From the NCBI GenBank assembly GCA_937924805.1, contig CALDTZ010000100.1:1-48846 (forward strand): 48,846 nucleotides of DNA. Direction: 5' to 3'. The notes under the pieces were generated by a model. That model was given only the letters and a program-made list of their open reading frames with translations. It ran no database searches and was not told where the DNA came from. Of this stretch, positions 1-8,762 are shown one piece after another (the first letter of the stretch is position 1; every line of letters starts with the position of its first letter). This stretch comes from an uncultured Saprospiraceae bacterium. Lineage in GTDB: Bacteria; Bacteroidota; Bacteroidia; Chitinophagales; Saprospiraceae. The position numbers and the translations under genes were made by a program.

Positions 1-362
1 TTTATCTTTTCTATTTTGGATGCTAGGTAGAAGATAGACACAAAGATCAACCCAAAAAAGAAAGACCACAAGATTGTGGGGTATTGTTCCATCAAATAAC
101 TTACACCAAAAACACCAATCACAATACCTATGACCATCCCAATCATAAGCTTTAGAAGAAATGGACCATTCACCTTATAGAAAGCATCTTTCAATTTAAA
201 CTTGATGACTAATCCAAAAAAAGATCGATCGACCGATTTTATACTGTTTATAAGTTGCTCGTAAATACCCGTGATAAATGCAATAGTTCCTCCTGAAACA
301 CCAGGAATAACTTCGGCAACACCCATCGCCATGCCTTTTACTATTAATTGTATTACATTCAT
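1..362 (-). CDS. popT: DUF368 family membrane protein, PopT-type (partial, N-terminal part)
   Basis: I translated the minus strand from an ATG at 362; it stays open to the left edge, so only the first 120 residues are here. The N-terminus carries GMAMGVAEVIPGVSGGTIAF, the signature of DUF368 integral membrane proteins, followed by a second hydrophobic segment around residues 73-90 and a third starting near residue 97. DUF368 proteins of the PopT type recycle undecaprenyl phosphate across the cytoplasmic membrane for wall and surface-polymer synthesis; that role is known for the family and only inferred here. The start lies 2 bases after the stop of the preceding gene, so it is the last visible gene of the ftsX-to-popT operon, which also holds uppP, the enzyme that makes the PopT substrate. 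The family call is firm; the gene symbol is by analogy. Confidence 0.85.
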   Translation of the reverse strand, partial: MNVIQLIVKGMAMGVAEVIPGVSGGTIAFITGIYEQLINSIKSVDRSFFGLVIKFKLKDAFYKVNGPFLLKLMIGMVIGIVIGVFGVSYLMEQYPTILWSFFFGLIFVSIFYLASKIEKI

Positions 363-364
363 AC

Positions 365-1579
365 CTATCGGCCGTGGCCTCTTCCTTTTATATCTCCTTG
401 ATTAAACTTTGCTTCTAACTTTTCCTGCTCTTTTTTATCTGCTTCATTCCAAGCAACCATAGCTTCCCTAGAAATTTCAGGAGAACCTGCGTCAAGCCAT
501 GCACTATACCAAACACTTCCAATCGATAAGATCGAGGCTCTCATTTGCTCTTCAACCATTCCATCCATTGCATTATGATAAGCTCTTGCATAGGGTTCAC
601 ATTGCGTTTGAATGGTCCTTTCCAAGCGTTCATCAAAGCAATATTGCTGATCTTGAGCAAAACTTTTACTTAAAGATTTTTCAAATGCTAAAACCTCATC
701 CAAGTGACTATGACTATTCAAAACGACATCCCAAAAATATGATTTAGGGTCTTCAATATATTGAGCCTTACCCACAAAAAAATCATAGGTTTCATCAGCA
801 AAAAGTTCAGGAAGCCTGCTTTCCCAAAATCCATGAATTCCATTTTGATCTGTAAATTGACCATTATAGTTTTCAGTTGTATGCAGTGGTACATGTGCAT
901 CGCCAATATAATGACCAATTTCAGCAGAAATCCTTAATATAGATTTTAAATTTCTCCCTTCAAATGCACTAACTAATTTTCGATAATATTGCAACAAATG
1001 AAAAGGCAACACCCCATATTCCGAAAAGTGGTCTTCAAATTTTACATTTTCAATCTCTTTATACTTTACAATATCATCTGTTTTGAGGTAGGCTTTTATT
1101 TCACTAAAAGGTATTAATATTTCATCTTCGTAAAATCTTGATTGAATGCTATTATCGAAAAAATCAAATGTCTTATTGCAATTAAGGCTTAAATGTTGAA
1201 TGCTATCATTATCAAAACAACTAACGGCATAATAGGTCGTATCGGTTTCATTTGCTAATTGAAAAACACCATACTTTAATATTGCTTCATGCCAATCTCT
1301 AGGTACCTGATCAAAAGGATAATCTCCCCAATGATCGATATCTATATAGTGTCGAACTCCTTCATGCTTGGTGGCATACCTCCTTTTGTCGGGATCTACA
1401 GCATGTTCCGTAATATATTCTATATGTTCTTTGTAAAAACTATTTAATGGTGTAGGCAAGGTGAAAATTGCCTTTCTGTTAATTTTACGATGACCATAAA
1501 AACCCCAATCTGGACCGACAAAGCCGCTAAAGATCGCTATGCTCAGTATACTTATGAATAAATAGAATAATTTTTTCAT
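365..1579 (-). CDS. Secreted S1/P1-nuclease / zinc-dependent phospholipase C-fold hydrolase
   Basis: 404 residues with an N-terminal signal peptide (about residues 1-21). The sequence shows the spaced metal ligands of the S1/P1 nuclease and zinc phospholipase C fold: H30 near the mature N-terminus, D62, HYIDIDHWG with H77/D80/H83, then GHYIGDAHVPLHTTENYNG with H223, D227, H229, H233, and finally HGFWES with H249 and E253. Such enzymes bind three zinc ions and hydrolyse phosphodiester bonds in phospholipids or single-stranded nucleic acids. Which substrate applies cannot be told from sequence. The gene starts inside the stop of the DUF4340 gene (ATGA overlap at 1576-1579), so it is translationally coupled to the Gld transporter genes. 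The protein should act in the periplasm or outside the cell. The C-terminus is charged and Gly/Arg-rich, without a T9SS sorting domain. Confidence 0.8.
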   Translation of the reverse strand: MKKLFYLFISILSIAIFSGFVGPDWGFYGHRKINRKAIFTLPTPLNSFYKEHIEYITEHAVDPDKRRYATKHEGVRHYIDIDHWGDYPFDQVPRDWHEAILKYGVFQLANETDTTYYAVSCFDNDSIQHLSLNCNKTFDFFDNSIQSRFYEDEILIPFSEIKAYLKTDDIVKYKEIENVKFEDHFSEYGVLPFHLLQYYRKLVSAFEGRNLKSILRISAEIGHYIGDAHVPLHTTENYNGQFTDQNGIHGFWESRLPELFADETYDFFVGKAQYIEDPKSYFWDVVLNSHSHLDEVLAFEKSLSKSFAQDQQYCFDERLERTIQTQCEPYARAYHNAMDGMVEEQMRASILSIGSVWYSAWLDAGSPEISREAMVAWNEADKKEQEKLEAKFNQGDIKGRGHGR

Positions 1580-2586
1580 TTAAAAAAGTAATTATAAGGT
1601 CTTAAAACCTTTTTGACTTGAAGTTTCTGCATGGAATATAAGTCTTTCCAATTAGTTTGAACAAAAAATCGTTCAATTAATTCAAGTTGCTCTAATTCAT
1701 CCGTTTGCACTCTATCATCAACAAAATCCAAAACTGGTAATAGTTTTACTGCTTTTTTAACCCCGTTATCAAAAGTTACATCAATAGTACAAAAAGGAGC
1801 TGCGCTTTCTATTCTATCCCTTTTAGGGTTTTCATTTTCAAAAGCTTCCGAGGCTACATGTTCAAATTCCGAAAGAACATCTTCAACGGCTCGTTGATTA
1901 ACAACTTTAGTATTGGATTTTTCTCCATTTGCATTTAACACATCCCATGTTTCACTTCCTTCGCGAACTAAAATGTATCCTTTATCTACCGATTTTGGGT
2001 AGTGAACTTCTACTTTTACAATTCTTTCAACATTCTCATCAAAGATATATCGATCCCTTAAATCTTGCAATTGATATACAAATCGATCTCTTAAAGAACC
2101 CTCTATGTATGGGAATTCCATCGCATATGGTTGACTTTTACCTCGAACTAAGTAATATGTTCCTCGTTCATCATTTAAATTAGAACCAACAATGTAATCT
2201 CTAATTTTATCGCCGGCTTTGTTATATATCTCCACAGCGATACCAATTTTATTCATATTATCAACAATATGTTGCCTAGCTGCTGAAGGAGGAATAAATT
2301 TTACATCCACCTTCGTTAATACCTCTATGATATTTGTCATAATATGCCTATCTGCCTTGTAAAATTCATTGAATTTCCATTCTTTCTTTTCATCACGCTC
2401 TATAACATAGGTAGGCAGTGCCTTATTTTTAATGACAATTTTGTGAATTTCCGCTGGATCTTTTACGGCAAAAGATCTTTCTGAAATATCCAACCCTCCA
2501 TTTGTTACTGATTGGGTTTGTGATATGTAGAAATAAGTCGCAAAAAAGGCCATTAATATTAATAATAGAAAAAGTATTCTTTTCAT
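1576..2586 (-). CDS. DUF4340 domain-containing protein, GldG-linked
   Basis: 336 residues. There is one N-terminal hydrophobic segment (about residues 3-23), then a long soluble part of alternating strands and charged helices. The pattern, including the repeated modules with Tyr-x-Val/Ile-type strands (for example YIVGSNLNDERGTYYLV and YILVREGSETWDVLN), matches DUF4340, a family usually encoded next to GldG-like ABC transporter components. The protein is probably anchored in the inner membrane with its bulk in the periplasm. The gene lies 38 bases downstream of gldG and overlaps the next gene by 4 bases, so it is part of the same transcript. A role as an accessory of the GldAFG transporter is inferred from context and from the frequent pairing of these families. 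No catalytic residues are evident. Confidence 0.75.
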   Translation of the reverse strand: MKRILFLLLILMAFFATYFYISQTQSVTNGGLDISERSFAVKDPAEIHKIVIKNKALPTYVIERDEKKEWKFNEFYKADRHIMTNIIEVLTKVDVKFIPPSAARQHIVDNMNKIGIAVEIYNKAGDKIRDYIVGSNLNDERGTYYLVRGKSQPYAMEFPYIEGSLRDRFVYQLQDLRDRYIFDENVERIVKVEVHYPKSVDKGYILVREGSETWDVLNANGEKSNTKVVNQRAVEDVLSEFEHVASEAFENENPKRDRIESAAPFCTIDVTFDNGVKKAVKLLPVLDFVDDRVQTDELEQLELIERFFVQTNWKDLYSMQKLQVKKVLRPYNYFFK

Positions 2587-2624
2587 CGTTTGTCAATTTT
2601 TAAAAGTAATTAATGAATACTTGA

Positions 2625-4322
2625 TCATTCATATTTCCTTCTCCTTATATAATGATATGCAAACCCAAAAAGTAAAAGAAGTACGATCGGCAGTCCAACA
2701 TTAAGCAATTGCCACCCTCTTTTTTCTTCTTGGATTTTTGCTTTATCCAAAAGCCTAAGTTTTACATCTTTCGATCGCGATTCTAACAGTCCATAATCGT
2801 CTACAAGGTATTCGATAAGGTTTATTAAGAACGTTTGATTCCCTTTATACACCTTATCTTCCCATTTATTATAGCCAATATCACTAATCCGATTATCTTC
2901 TGGATTATATAGATTTCTTATAAAATCTGCGTCACTAATAAACACTTGTTTGGTTTCTTCACTTTGTTCTTTAAAGCTTGCGCCAATGGATTCCAAACCT
3001 TCAACCATGGTTTCAGACACTCTATTTTTAAAGTGAGACACGAAGGTTCCTTCTTCCAATAGAGCAACCAATTGTGATCCTTTATTGAATTTGGAAACGT
3101 CTCTATCCGCTTTTAGCATTTGAAAATTCAAACGCATAGGATAAACTTGATATCTCGAATAATTAGAAGATGATAACAACGCAGTTTTTCTTAAAGGAAA
3201 TTTTGTTTTTAATGTATCAATGGTGCTAGGAAAAAACATGTTTACGAGTCCAACATTTTTTGACAATGGGTGCTCCGGATTTCCTTGAAGTATTGGGTGG
3301 TAATACCAATCAAATAGAGCTGTTTGTGGTTTATCTCCTGACATACCAATAACCTGGGGAATCTTACTACATTCAACATCTAATATTAAATTATCTTTCA
3401 AACGAACACCATAAGTGAAAAACATGTCATCAAGACCGTGTTCAATTACTTTGGGTACATAATTTTTATACCTAGCAATACTATCTAAACTAGCATGAAA
3501 TTTTTCGATCATCCACACTACTTTACCACCGTTCATGATATATTGATCGATTTTAAATTGATCTTTCTTTGAAAATGCTTCGGTTGGTTTAATTACAAAT
3601 AAAACATCTGCTTCTTTTCCTATCTGGTAAACAGAATCTAAATCAATTTTTCCAACATCATAATATAAGGATAATGTTTGGGTCAAACTCGCTGTCTGGA
3701 TTTCAGAAAGTACTCCATTTCCTTTAGAAATTAAAACATTTGGTCGTTCGGTATTAACCAGTTTGGAGATTGCATTTGCTAATTTGTATTCAAGCATATT
3801 TACCGAACGATTGAGGACTTCCTCTTCATTTGTTCTCAATGTTTGCTCTTCTAATAAGTTAGCGATGGTTTGTCGGCTACCCAAATTAAGCAAGGCAAAA
3901 GGATAGATCAACTTTTCTGTGCGCTGTCCTTCTTCCATAATCCGGAGATTTACAGGATTAATGCCTACACTGCTTAGAATTTCTCTCCGACTATTAATTT
4001 CCTTAACAGACCCTTCGTCTGGGTTTTCAAAAACGAATTCAATATTCGCATTAATGGAGTGAAATTGACGTAAAATATCTTTTGTAGCTTCTTTCAACCG
4101 TTTAAAACCAGCTGGAAATTGTCCTTCAAGTAATACTCTGATATAAATCGTTTCATCCACATCTCTAATCAATGATGCCGTTGATTCGCTTAAAGAGAAT
4201 CTTTTATCTTCCGTTAGATCAACATATCCTGTCCATCGATCGATTACCAAATTTGACACTGCAAGTAACAGTGCTAATAATAAGGTTAATATGATTGCTT
4301 CTATTTTAGATTTTATCCCCAT
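2625..4322 (-). CDS. gldG: Gliding motility-associated ABC transporter substrate-binding protein GldG
   Basis: I chose the ATG at 4322, which overlaps the gldF stop as TAATG and gives 565 residues. The frame stays open upstream to an ATG at 4361, and another ATG lies at 4328, so the N-terminus could be 2 or 13 residues longer. An N-terminal membrane segment (AIILTLLLALLLAVSNLVI) is followed by the DLTEDKRFSLSESTASLI motif typical of GldG-like proteins, a large periplasmic ABC_transp_aux-type domain, and a C-terminal membrane segment (GLPIVLLLLFGFAYHYI) with a basic tail. In Flavobacterium, GldG works with GldF and GldA and is needed for gliding and for stability of other Gld proteins; the transported substrate is unknown. 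Size, topology and position directly after gldF all agree. Confidence 0.9.
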   Translation of the reverse strand: MGIKSKIEAIILTLLLALLLAVSNLVIDRWTGYVDLTEDKRFSLSESTASLIRDVDETIYIRVLLEGQFPAGFKRLKEATKDILRQFHSINANIEFVFENPDEGSVKEINSRREILSSVGINPVNLRIMEEGQRTEKLIYPFALLNLGSRQTIANLLEEQTLRTNEEEVLNRSVNMLEYKLANAISKLVNTERPNVLISKGNGVLSEIQTASLTQTLSLYYDVGKIDLDSVYQIGKEADVLFVIKPTEAFSKKDQFKIDQYIMNGGKVVWMIEKFHASLDSIARYKNYVPKVIEHGLDDMFFTYGVRLKDNLILDVECSKIPQVIGMSGDKPQTALFDWYYHPILQGNPEHPLSKNVGLVNMFFPSTIDTLKTKFPLRKTALLSSSNYSRYQVYPMRLNFQMLKADRDVSKFNKGSQLVALLEEGTFVSHFKNRVSETMVEGLESIGASFKEQSEETKQVFISDADFIRNLYNPEDNRISDIGYNKWEDKVYKGNQTFLINLIEYLVDDYGLLESRSKDVKLRLLDKAKIQEEKRGWQLLNVGLPIVLLLLFGFAYHYIRRRKYE

Positions 4323-5053
4323 TACCATTTTCGTTTTGCTAATGACACGGTTGTTAACCATAAAAAGAAACTCGTCATACTAAGAAAATAGAAAATATCT
4401 CTCCATTCGATTTTGCCACGACTAATGGAATTATAATGATACTCTAAGCCTATCTTTTCTATCATATCATCTACCTTACCAAAGAAAATAGGAAGTGTAC
4501 TTATATAACTAAACGCTAAATAAAACAAGAAACATGTAAAAGAGGAAAGTATAAAGGCACTGATCTGATTATTTGTTAGACTAGAACTAAAGATACCTAT
4601 TGCTAGAAATACCATTGCTAAAAAAACGAGCCCCATATAGGACCCTATTACAGCTCCACCATCAATATTCCCTTTTGGAAACCCTAACTGGGTAATTGAA
4701 TAATAGTAAATAGCTGTAGGAATTAAAGCGATGATAACTAATGTTAAATTTGCCAAATATTTCCCTAGAATGATTTGCACATCCGAGATAGGTTTTGTTA
4801 ATAGAAATTCCATCGTCCCTTTTTGATTTTCTTCTGCGAAGCTTCTCATAGTTATGGCCGGAATGATGAGTAAAAACAACAAAGGCGCTATTGTAAAAAG
4901 GGACTCCATCGTTGCATACTTATATTCTAGAATACTTGTATCTTCAAATACCCACATAAAAAGTCCAATAAAAAGTAAAAAAACAGCAATCACCAAATAA
5001 CCTATTAGTGAGCTAAAAAAGGACTTTATTTCTTTAAAGTAAATACTAATCAT
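4322..5053 (-). CDS. gldF: Gliding motility-associated ABC transporter permease GldF
   Basis: 243 residues with about six hydrophobic segments, beginning YLVIAVFLLFIGLFMWVFED. The EENQKGTMEFLLTKPISD motif is typical of ABC-2 permeases of the GldF/NosY type and probably marks the coupling helix that contacts the ATPase. The start overlaps the 3' end of gldA by 8 bases, and its stop overlaps the likely gldG start, so gldA, gldF and gldG are translationally coupled. Together they would form an inner-membrane ABC transporter required for gliding in characterised Flavobacterium. In F. johnsoniae gldA is separate from gldFG; here all three are adjacent. Confidence is high from the ABC-2 pattern plus gene order. 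Confidence 0.9.
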   Translation of the reverse strand: MISIYFKEIKSFFSSLIGYLVIAVFLLFIGLFMWVFEDTSILEYKYATMESLFTIAPLLFLLIIPAITMRSFAEENQKGTMEFLLTKPISDVQIILGKYLANLTLVIIALIPTAIYYYSITQLGFPKGNIDGGAVIGSYMGLVFLAMVFLAIGIFSSSLTNNQISAFILSSFTCFLFYLAFSYISTLPIFFGKVDDMIEKIGLEYHYNSISRGKIEWRDIFYFLSMTSFFLWLTTVSLAKRKW

Positions 5054-5969
5054 TGCCTACTTTATTAGTTTTAGTTAATGACTGAAATACTTCTTCTACG
5101 CTTATTTCCTCGGAAGACAATAGGTTAATCCGATTGTTTTTCGTAACTGCAAAATCAAACAAAGATTGTTTGACAACGATCTCATCAGATACTAAAAGAC
5201 GATAATGATTATGTTCTTTGTGCCAAGATTCAATTTGAGCGTTTTCATCAAAAAAAGCTTCATCTACTGTCTTTTCAAACCCAACAAATACAACTTTGCC
5301 TCCTTTTACTCTTGCACTTAAAGAGGCAATCGGATCATCTGCTACAAGCTTACCATTATTTATGATCAACACTCGATCACAAAGTGCTTCAATTTCTTGC
5401 ATAATATGTGATGAAAAGATGACTATTTTATCTTTGCCTATTTCTTTAATCAAATGTCGAATTTCAACAAGTTGGTTTGGATCAAGTCCAGAAGTAGGTT
5501 CATCCATAATCAACACTTCCGGATCATGCATAAGTGCTTGAGCAAGGCCGACTCTTTGTCTATATCCTTTTGATAGGCTTCCCACTTTCTTTTTTGACTC
5601 CTTTGTTAGCCCCGTTTGCTCAATTAATGTTTCAATTCTCGACTTCGGAGATGATAACTTATGAATGCTGGCTACAAGGGTAAGATATTCGCGCACATAC
5701 ATATCAAGGTATAAAGGATTATGCTCTGGCAAATACCCCACGATCCTCTTTACCTCCATAGGTTGTTTGATAATATCATATCCATAGATCGATGCTGTCC
5801 CCTGTGTAGGTGGCAAAAAACAAGAAAGCATTTTCATGGTCGTGGTCTTTCCCGCTCCATTAGGCCCCAAAAAACCCAAAATTTGGCCTTTCTCAACAGT
5901 AAAACTGAGATTATCTACGGCTTTTTGGCTACCATAAACTTTGGTTATATTTTCAACAATTACTGCCAC
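5046..5969 (-). CDS. gldA: Gliding motility-associated ABC transporter ATP-binding subunit GldA
   Basis: 307 residues. Visible motifs are Walker A GPNGAGKTT (residues 35-43), the Q-loop region VGYLPEHNPLYLDMYVREYL, the ABC signature LSKGYRQRVGLAQAL, Walker B VLIMDEPTSGLDP and the switch His in FSSHI. The C-terminal extension of about 80 residues is normal for GldA/CcmA-type ATPases. The first codon is GTG at 5969, directly abutting the truB stop (TAA-GTG, no spacer). No in-frame ATG nearby gives a better N-terminus, because MAVIVENITKVYG already contains the first strand of the fold. The protein would power GldF/GldG on the cytoplasmic face. The GTG start and zero spacing suggest translation depends on ribosomes finishing truB. 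Confidence 0.9.
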   Translation of the reverse strand: MAVIVENITKVYGSQKAVDNLSFTVEKGQILGFLGPNGAGKTTTMKMLSCFLPPTQGTASIYGYDIIKQPMEVKRIVGYLPEHNPLYLDMYVREYLTLVASIHKLSSPKSRIETLIEQTGLTKESKKKVGSLSKGYRQRVGLAQALMHDPEVLIMDEPTSGLDPNQLVEIRHLIKEIGKDKIVIFSSHIMQEIEALCDRVLIINNGKLVADDPIASLSARVKGGKVVFVGFEKTVDEAFFDENAQIESWHKEHNHYRLLVSDEIVVKQSLFDFAVTKNNRINLLSSEEISVEEVFQSLTKTNKVGND

Positions 5970-6722
5970 TTATTCTCTTTCTTTTGTTGGTCTAAGTTCC
6001 AATTTTTGAATCAAATCATCAAGGGTTAATGCATCTTTTAACTGAAGATGTCCTGATGAAGTTCTACATAAATCATACAAGTATCCGCCAACTCCTAATT
6101 TCTCTCCAATATCAAATGCAATCGAACGAATATACGTCCCTTTACTGCAATCAATATCAAATTCTATAAAAGGTAAATTAATTTTTACGTTTCGAATATC
6201 TAGAATATTAATTTCTCTACTTTTGGCTACTACATCAACGCCCTTTCTCGCCAATTTATACATCGGCACCCCATTCTTTTTAAGTGCGGAATAAATCGGT
6301 GCTTTTTGCATTTGCACTCCGACAAACTGTTTGATTACCTGCGATACTTTATCTACATCTATTGAATCGAGTGATTTAATATTCTCTTCTTCATGTTCAC
6401 GATCATAGCTTTGTGTTGTTGCACCTAGTTTAATGGTTGCAAAATACGATTTATTGTCATTCTGAAACTGGTCAATAATTTTGGTATTCTTACCTGTACA
6501 CAAAATTAATAGTCCTGTAGCTAATGGATCTAACGTACCTGCATGTCCAACTTTAAATCTTTTTTTACCATGGATTCTACTCATTTGATATCGTACCTTA
6601 TTAACGACATCAAATGATGTCCACTCCCTTGGCTTATCAATAAGAATCGTGGTGCCAGCTTCAAAATCTAAACCTTCTATCTCATTTGAATTCGTAATAT
6701 ATTGTATGATCTTTTCTTTCAT
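5970..6722 (-). CDS. truB: tRNA pseudouridine(55) synthase TruB
   Basis: 250 residues, close to the short bacterial TruB core. It contains the catalytic motif KVGHAGTLDPLATGLLILC with nucleophile D65, preceded by IDKPREWTSFDVVNKVR. Further conserved blocks are SYFATIKLGATTQSYDREH and the later IDCSKGTYIRSIAFDIGEKL. The enzyme converts U55 to pseudouridine in the T-loop of tRNAs in the cytoplasm. The ATG at 6722 abuts the uppP stop (TAA-ATG) and its own stop abuts the gldA GTG. The gene is thus locked into an envelope operon. The pairing uppP-truB is recurrent in Bacteroidota, so this position is probably ancestral. Confidence 0.95.
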   Translation of the reverse strand: MKEKIIQYITNSNEIEGLDFEAGTTILIDKPREWTSFDVVNKVRYQMSRIHGKKRFKVGHAGTLDPLATGLLILCTGKNTKIIDQFQNDNKSYFATIKLGATTQSYDREHEEENIKSLDSIDVDKVSQVIKQFVGVQMQKAPIYSALKKNGVPMYKLARKGVDVVAKSREINILDIRNVKINLPFIEFDIDCSKGTYIRSIAFDIGEKLGVGGYLYDLCRTSSGHLQLKDALTLDDLIQKLELRPTKERE

Positions 6723-7514
6723 TTATTTTATAAAATAATACGACAAGGTTGCAATTGAAATTAAGATGCAATACAAAGAAAAATATCTAAGTTGAGCACG
6801 TTTTATTAAACCAACCATAAATTTACATGTAAGATAACCAACAATTAATGCCGTTGTAAATCCAACAAAATAATATAATAAATCACCTTTTGCAAAGGTC
6901 AACAATGATCCATCCAATACGTCTTTTGCCATTTTACCAAAAATTAACGGGATAACCATCAAAAAAGAAAACCTTGCAGCATGGTTTCGATCAATGCCAA
7001 GCATAATTGAAGTAGCAACCGTCGCTCCTGACCGACTAATACCAGGTATAATAGCGATAGCTTGTGCAATACCAATAATCAATGCACTTGAATTTGTAAG
7101 TGGTTTCTTTTTTGATTTTGAAAAATCCGCAAATAAAAGCAAGATTGCCGTCACCAATAGCATACCGCAAATGAGCACTACATTTCCACTAAAAAATGAC
7201 TCAATGATTGTTTCAAAAGCTAATCCAATAATCACCGCAGGAATCATTGAAATTAAAATAAATATAATATAGGCTTGTGAATCGCGTCCTCGGATTCCCG
7301 TTAGGATTGATTTAATATCTGACCAAAAAAAGAAAACAGTGCTTAAAGCTGTAGCAAAATGCAATAAAACAGTCATAAACATACTGCTATCTGATAACCG
7401 TTGATCACCAAGAAAGTATTTTGCCAATTCCAAATGACCACTACTACTAACTGGTAAAAACTCTGTTAACCCTTGGATGATTCCAAGTAAAATTGCTTCA
7501 ACCCATGCTGGCAT
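6723..7514 (-). CDS. uppP: Undecaprenyl-diphosphatase UppP (BacA)
   Basis: 263 residues, the usual length. Both active-site motifs of the BacA/UppP family are present: LGIIQGLTEFLPVSSSGHLE (residues 10-29, with E17 and the SSGH block) and PGISRSGAT (157-165, with R161). About eight hydrophobic segments are visible. The enzyme dephosphorylates undecaprenyl pyrophosphate to undecaprenyl phosphate on the periplasmic face, regenerating the lipid carrier for peptidoglycan and surface glycans and giving bacitracin tolerance. It starts 7 bases after the DUF3098 gene and abuts truB. A PopT-type flippase gene lies further down the same transcript, so product and likely transporter share an operon. Confidence 0.96.
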   Translation of the reverse strand: MPAWVEAILLGIIQGLTEFLPVSSSGHLELAKYFLGDQRLSDSSMFMTVLLHFATALSTVFFFWSDIKSILTGIRGRDSQAYIIFILISMIPAVIIGLAFETIIESFFSGNVVLICGMLLVTAILLLFADFSKSKKKPLTNSSALIIGIAQAIAIIPGISRSGATVATSIMLGIDRNHAARFSFLMVIPLIFGKMAKDVLDGSLLTFAKGDLLYYFVGFTTALIVGYLTCKFMVGLIKRAQLRYFSLYCILISIATLSYYFIK

Positions 7515-7521
7515 CTAATTC

Positions 7522-7848
7522 TTACTTTTTAAGGATAGCGTAAATTTCAACAGACAAGCCAGCTAAAATGAAGATTGGCGCAAGGACCGTTCTTCTCCAA
7601 CTATAAATCAAACTTTCATCCCAAACATCAGTGCTAGGCATACTTCCTCCCATCATTAGTATCATACCAATGGCTACCAGTAAGATACCAAGACCAACCC
7701 ACTTAAAAGATTCTTTATTGAAAAGTAAATCGTTGGAAGAAGCTGTGTTACTTGACTGGGATCCCCGCTTTGTAGAAACCGTAGGTTTTAGTTTTTCTCT
7801 ATTTTCTTGATTTGTAACAACTACCTTTTTCTTTTTCGAATTACTCAT
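7522..7848 (-). CDS. DUF3098 domain-containing membrane protein
   Basis: 108 residues: a basic, low-complexity N-terminus (Lys/Ser/Thr-rich, about residues 1-40), then LLFNKESFKWVGLGILLVAI, a first membrane helix, the MMGGSMPSTDVWDESLIYSWRR linker in which the Arg pair is conserved, and a second helix (LAPIFILAGLSVEIYAIL). This is the DUF3098 pattern, a two-helix membrane protein found between ftsX and uppP across Bacteroidota. Its function is not known; the constant neighbourhood suggests a role near division or lipid-carrier recycling. It lies 39 bases after ftsX and 7 before uppP, within one operon. Confidence 0.85.
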   Translation of the reverse strand: MSNSKKKKVVVTNQENREKLKPTVSTKRGSQSSNTASSNDLLFNKESFKWVGLGILLVAIGMILMMGGSMPSTDVWDESLIYSWRRTVLAPIFILAGLSVEIYAILKK

Positions 7849-7887
7849 ATTAATAATTATTGGTGTAAAAATGCTACATTTTTTGAA

Positions 7888-8751
7888 TCAATCATATAAT
7901 TCGTAAAGCTTTTTCGACAAATAACGATTGAGCTGTCTGTTTGCTGAAAATTTAATCGATAAAAAACTAAAAACACCACTAATTATTAACCCTAAAGCCA
8001 CATTCTGGGCTGTGAAGAAATTAAATAAAGGTTGGTTATAAACGAATATAACAATACTTATAATCCCTAAAAGGATCAAGGTAACGACCCAAGATGTTAT
8101 GAACATTCGATTGATACTTGATAAAAATGGACGTTTAATAAAGGACCGTTTCGCTCCAACAAATTCCATTGTTTTAATTTCAAATTTGTAGGCAAGAAGT
8201 AAATTTCGAATGCTATTTTGAAGAATAATAAAAGCCATTAAAATAAAAATGGAAGCCAATAGCAATAGAATATATTGAGCTTTTGTAAGGGTCGATTTAA
8301 TATTTTCAAAAGAAATATGTTGATCATAAAAATGTGCGACCCCAGCCATTTTTTCTATATTTTCCTTTAAGTAAAGAATATTATCATCTGTATACTCTTC
8401 ACTTAATACATTAAATAGAAGAACATCATTAAAAGGATTCTCATCTTTAGAAAAAGATGGAATAGCTTCCTCCGCTTGAAAAATATCGAGTGCATTTTCT
8501 TTAGAAATTAATTTTACGGAGTTTGGCTTTACTCCTTCATTTCCTTCTAAAAAATATTGAACCTCTTTTATTTTCTTATTTGAAACGAACGGTTCAAATT
8601 CAACTGTGAAATTGATTTTTTCTTTAAAATATTTAGTTATATTTTGCGATTGTAAAATTAGAATAAGATATAAGCTAATAATACTTAGAGCAAGTACAAG
8701 TGACACAATTGTCGAAAGATTAAGTCGTTTATTAGCTGTGAGTTTTGACAT
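7888..8751 (-). CDS. ftsX: Cell division permease-like protein FtsX
   Basis: 287 residues. Topology fits FtsX: a first membrane helix at about residues 15-33, a periplasmic domain of roughly 120 residues, then three helices (ILLLLASIFILMAFIILQNS, a helix near residue 220, and a final one near 260). The cytoplasmic stretch LLAYKFEIKTMEFVGAKRSF is the FtsX family coupling motif. With FtsE, FtsX links the divisome to periplasmic wall hydrolases; no ftsE is in the window. It is the first gene of the minus-strand envelope operon. Only 11 bases separate its ATG from that of the divergent gene at 8763, so its promoter has to lie inside that gene. Confidence 0.9.
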   Translation of the reverse strand: MSKLTANKRLNLSTIVSLVLALSIISLYLILILQSQNITKYFKEKINFTVEFEPFVSNKKIKEVQYFLEGNEGVKPNSVKLISKENALDIFQAEEAIPSFSKDENPFNDVLLFNVLSEEYTDDNILYLKENIEKMAGVAHFYDQHISFENIKSTLTKAQYILLLLASIFILMAFIILQNSIRNLLLAYKFEIKTMEFVGAKRSFIKRPFLSSINRMFITSWVVTLILLGIISIVIFVYNQPLFNFFTAQNVALGLIISGVFSFLSIKFSANRQLNRYLSKKLYELYD

Positions 8752-8762
8752 AAACTATTCAA

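Noticed and set aside
499..747. Plus-strand open frame within the phospholipase-C-fold gene.
   Set aside because: Opposite-strand shadow of a gene with clear active-site motifs.
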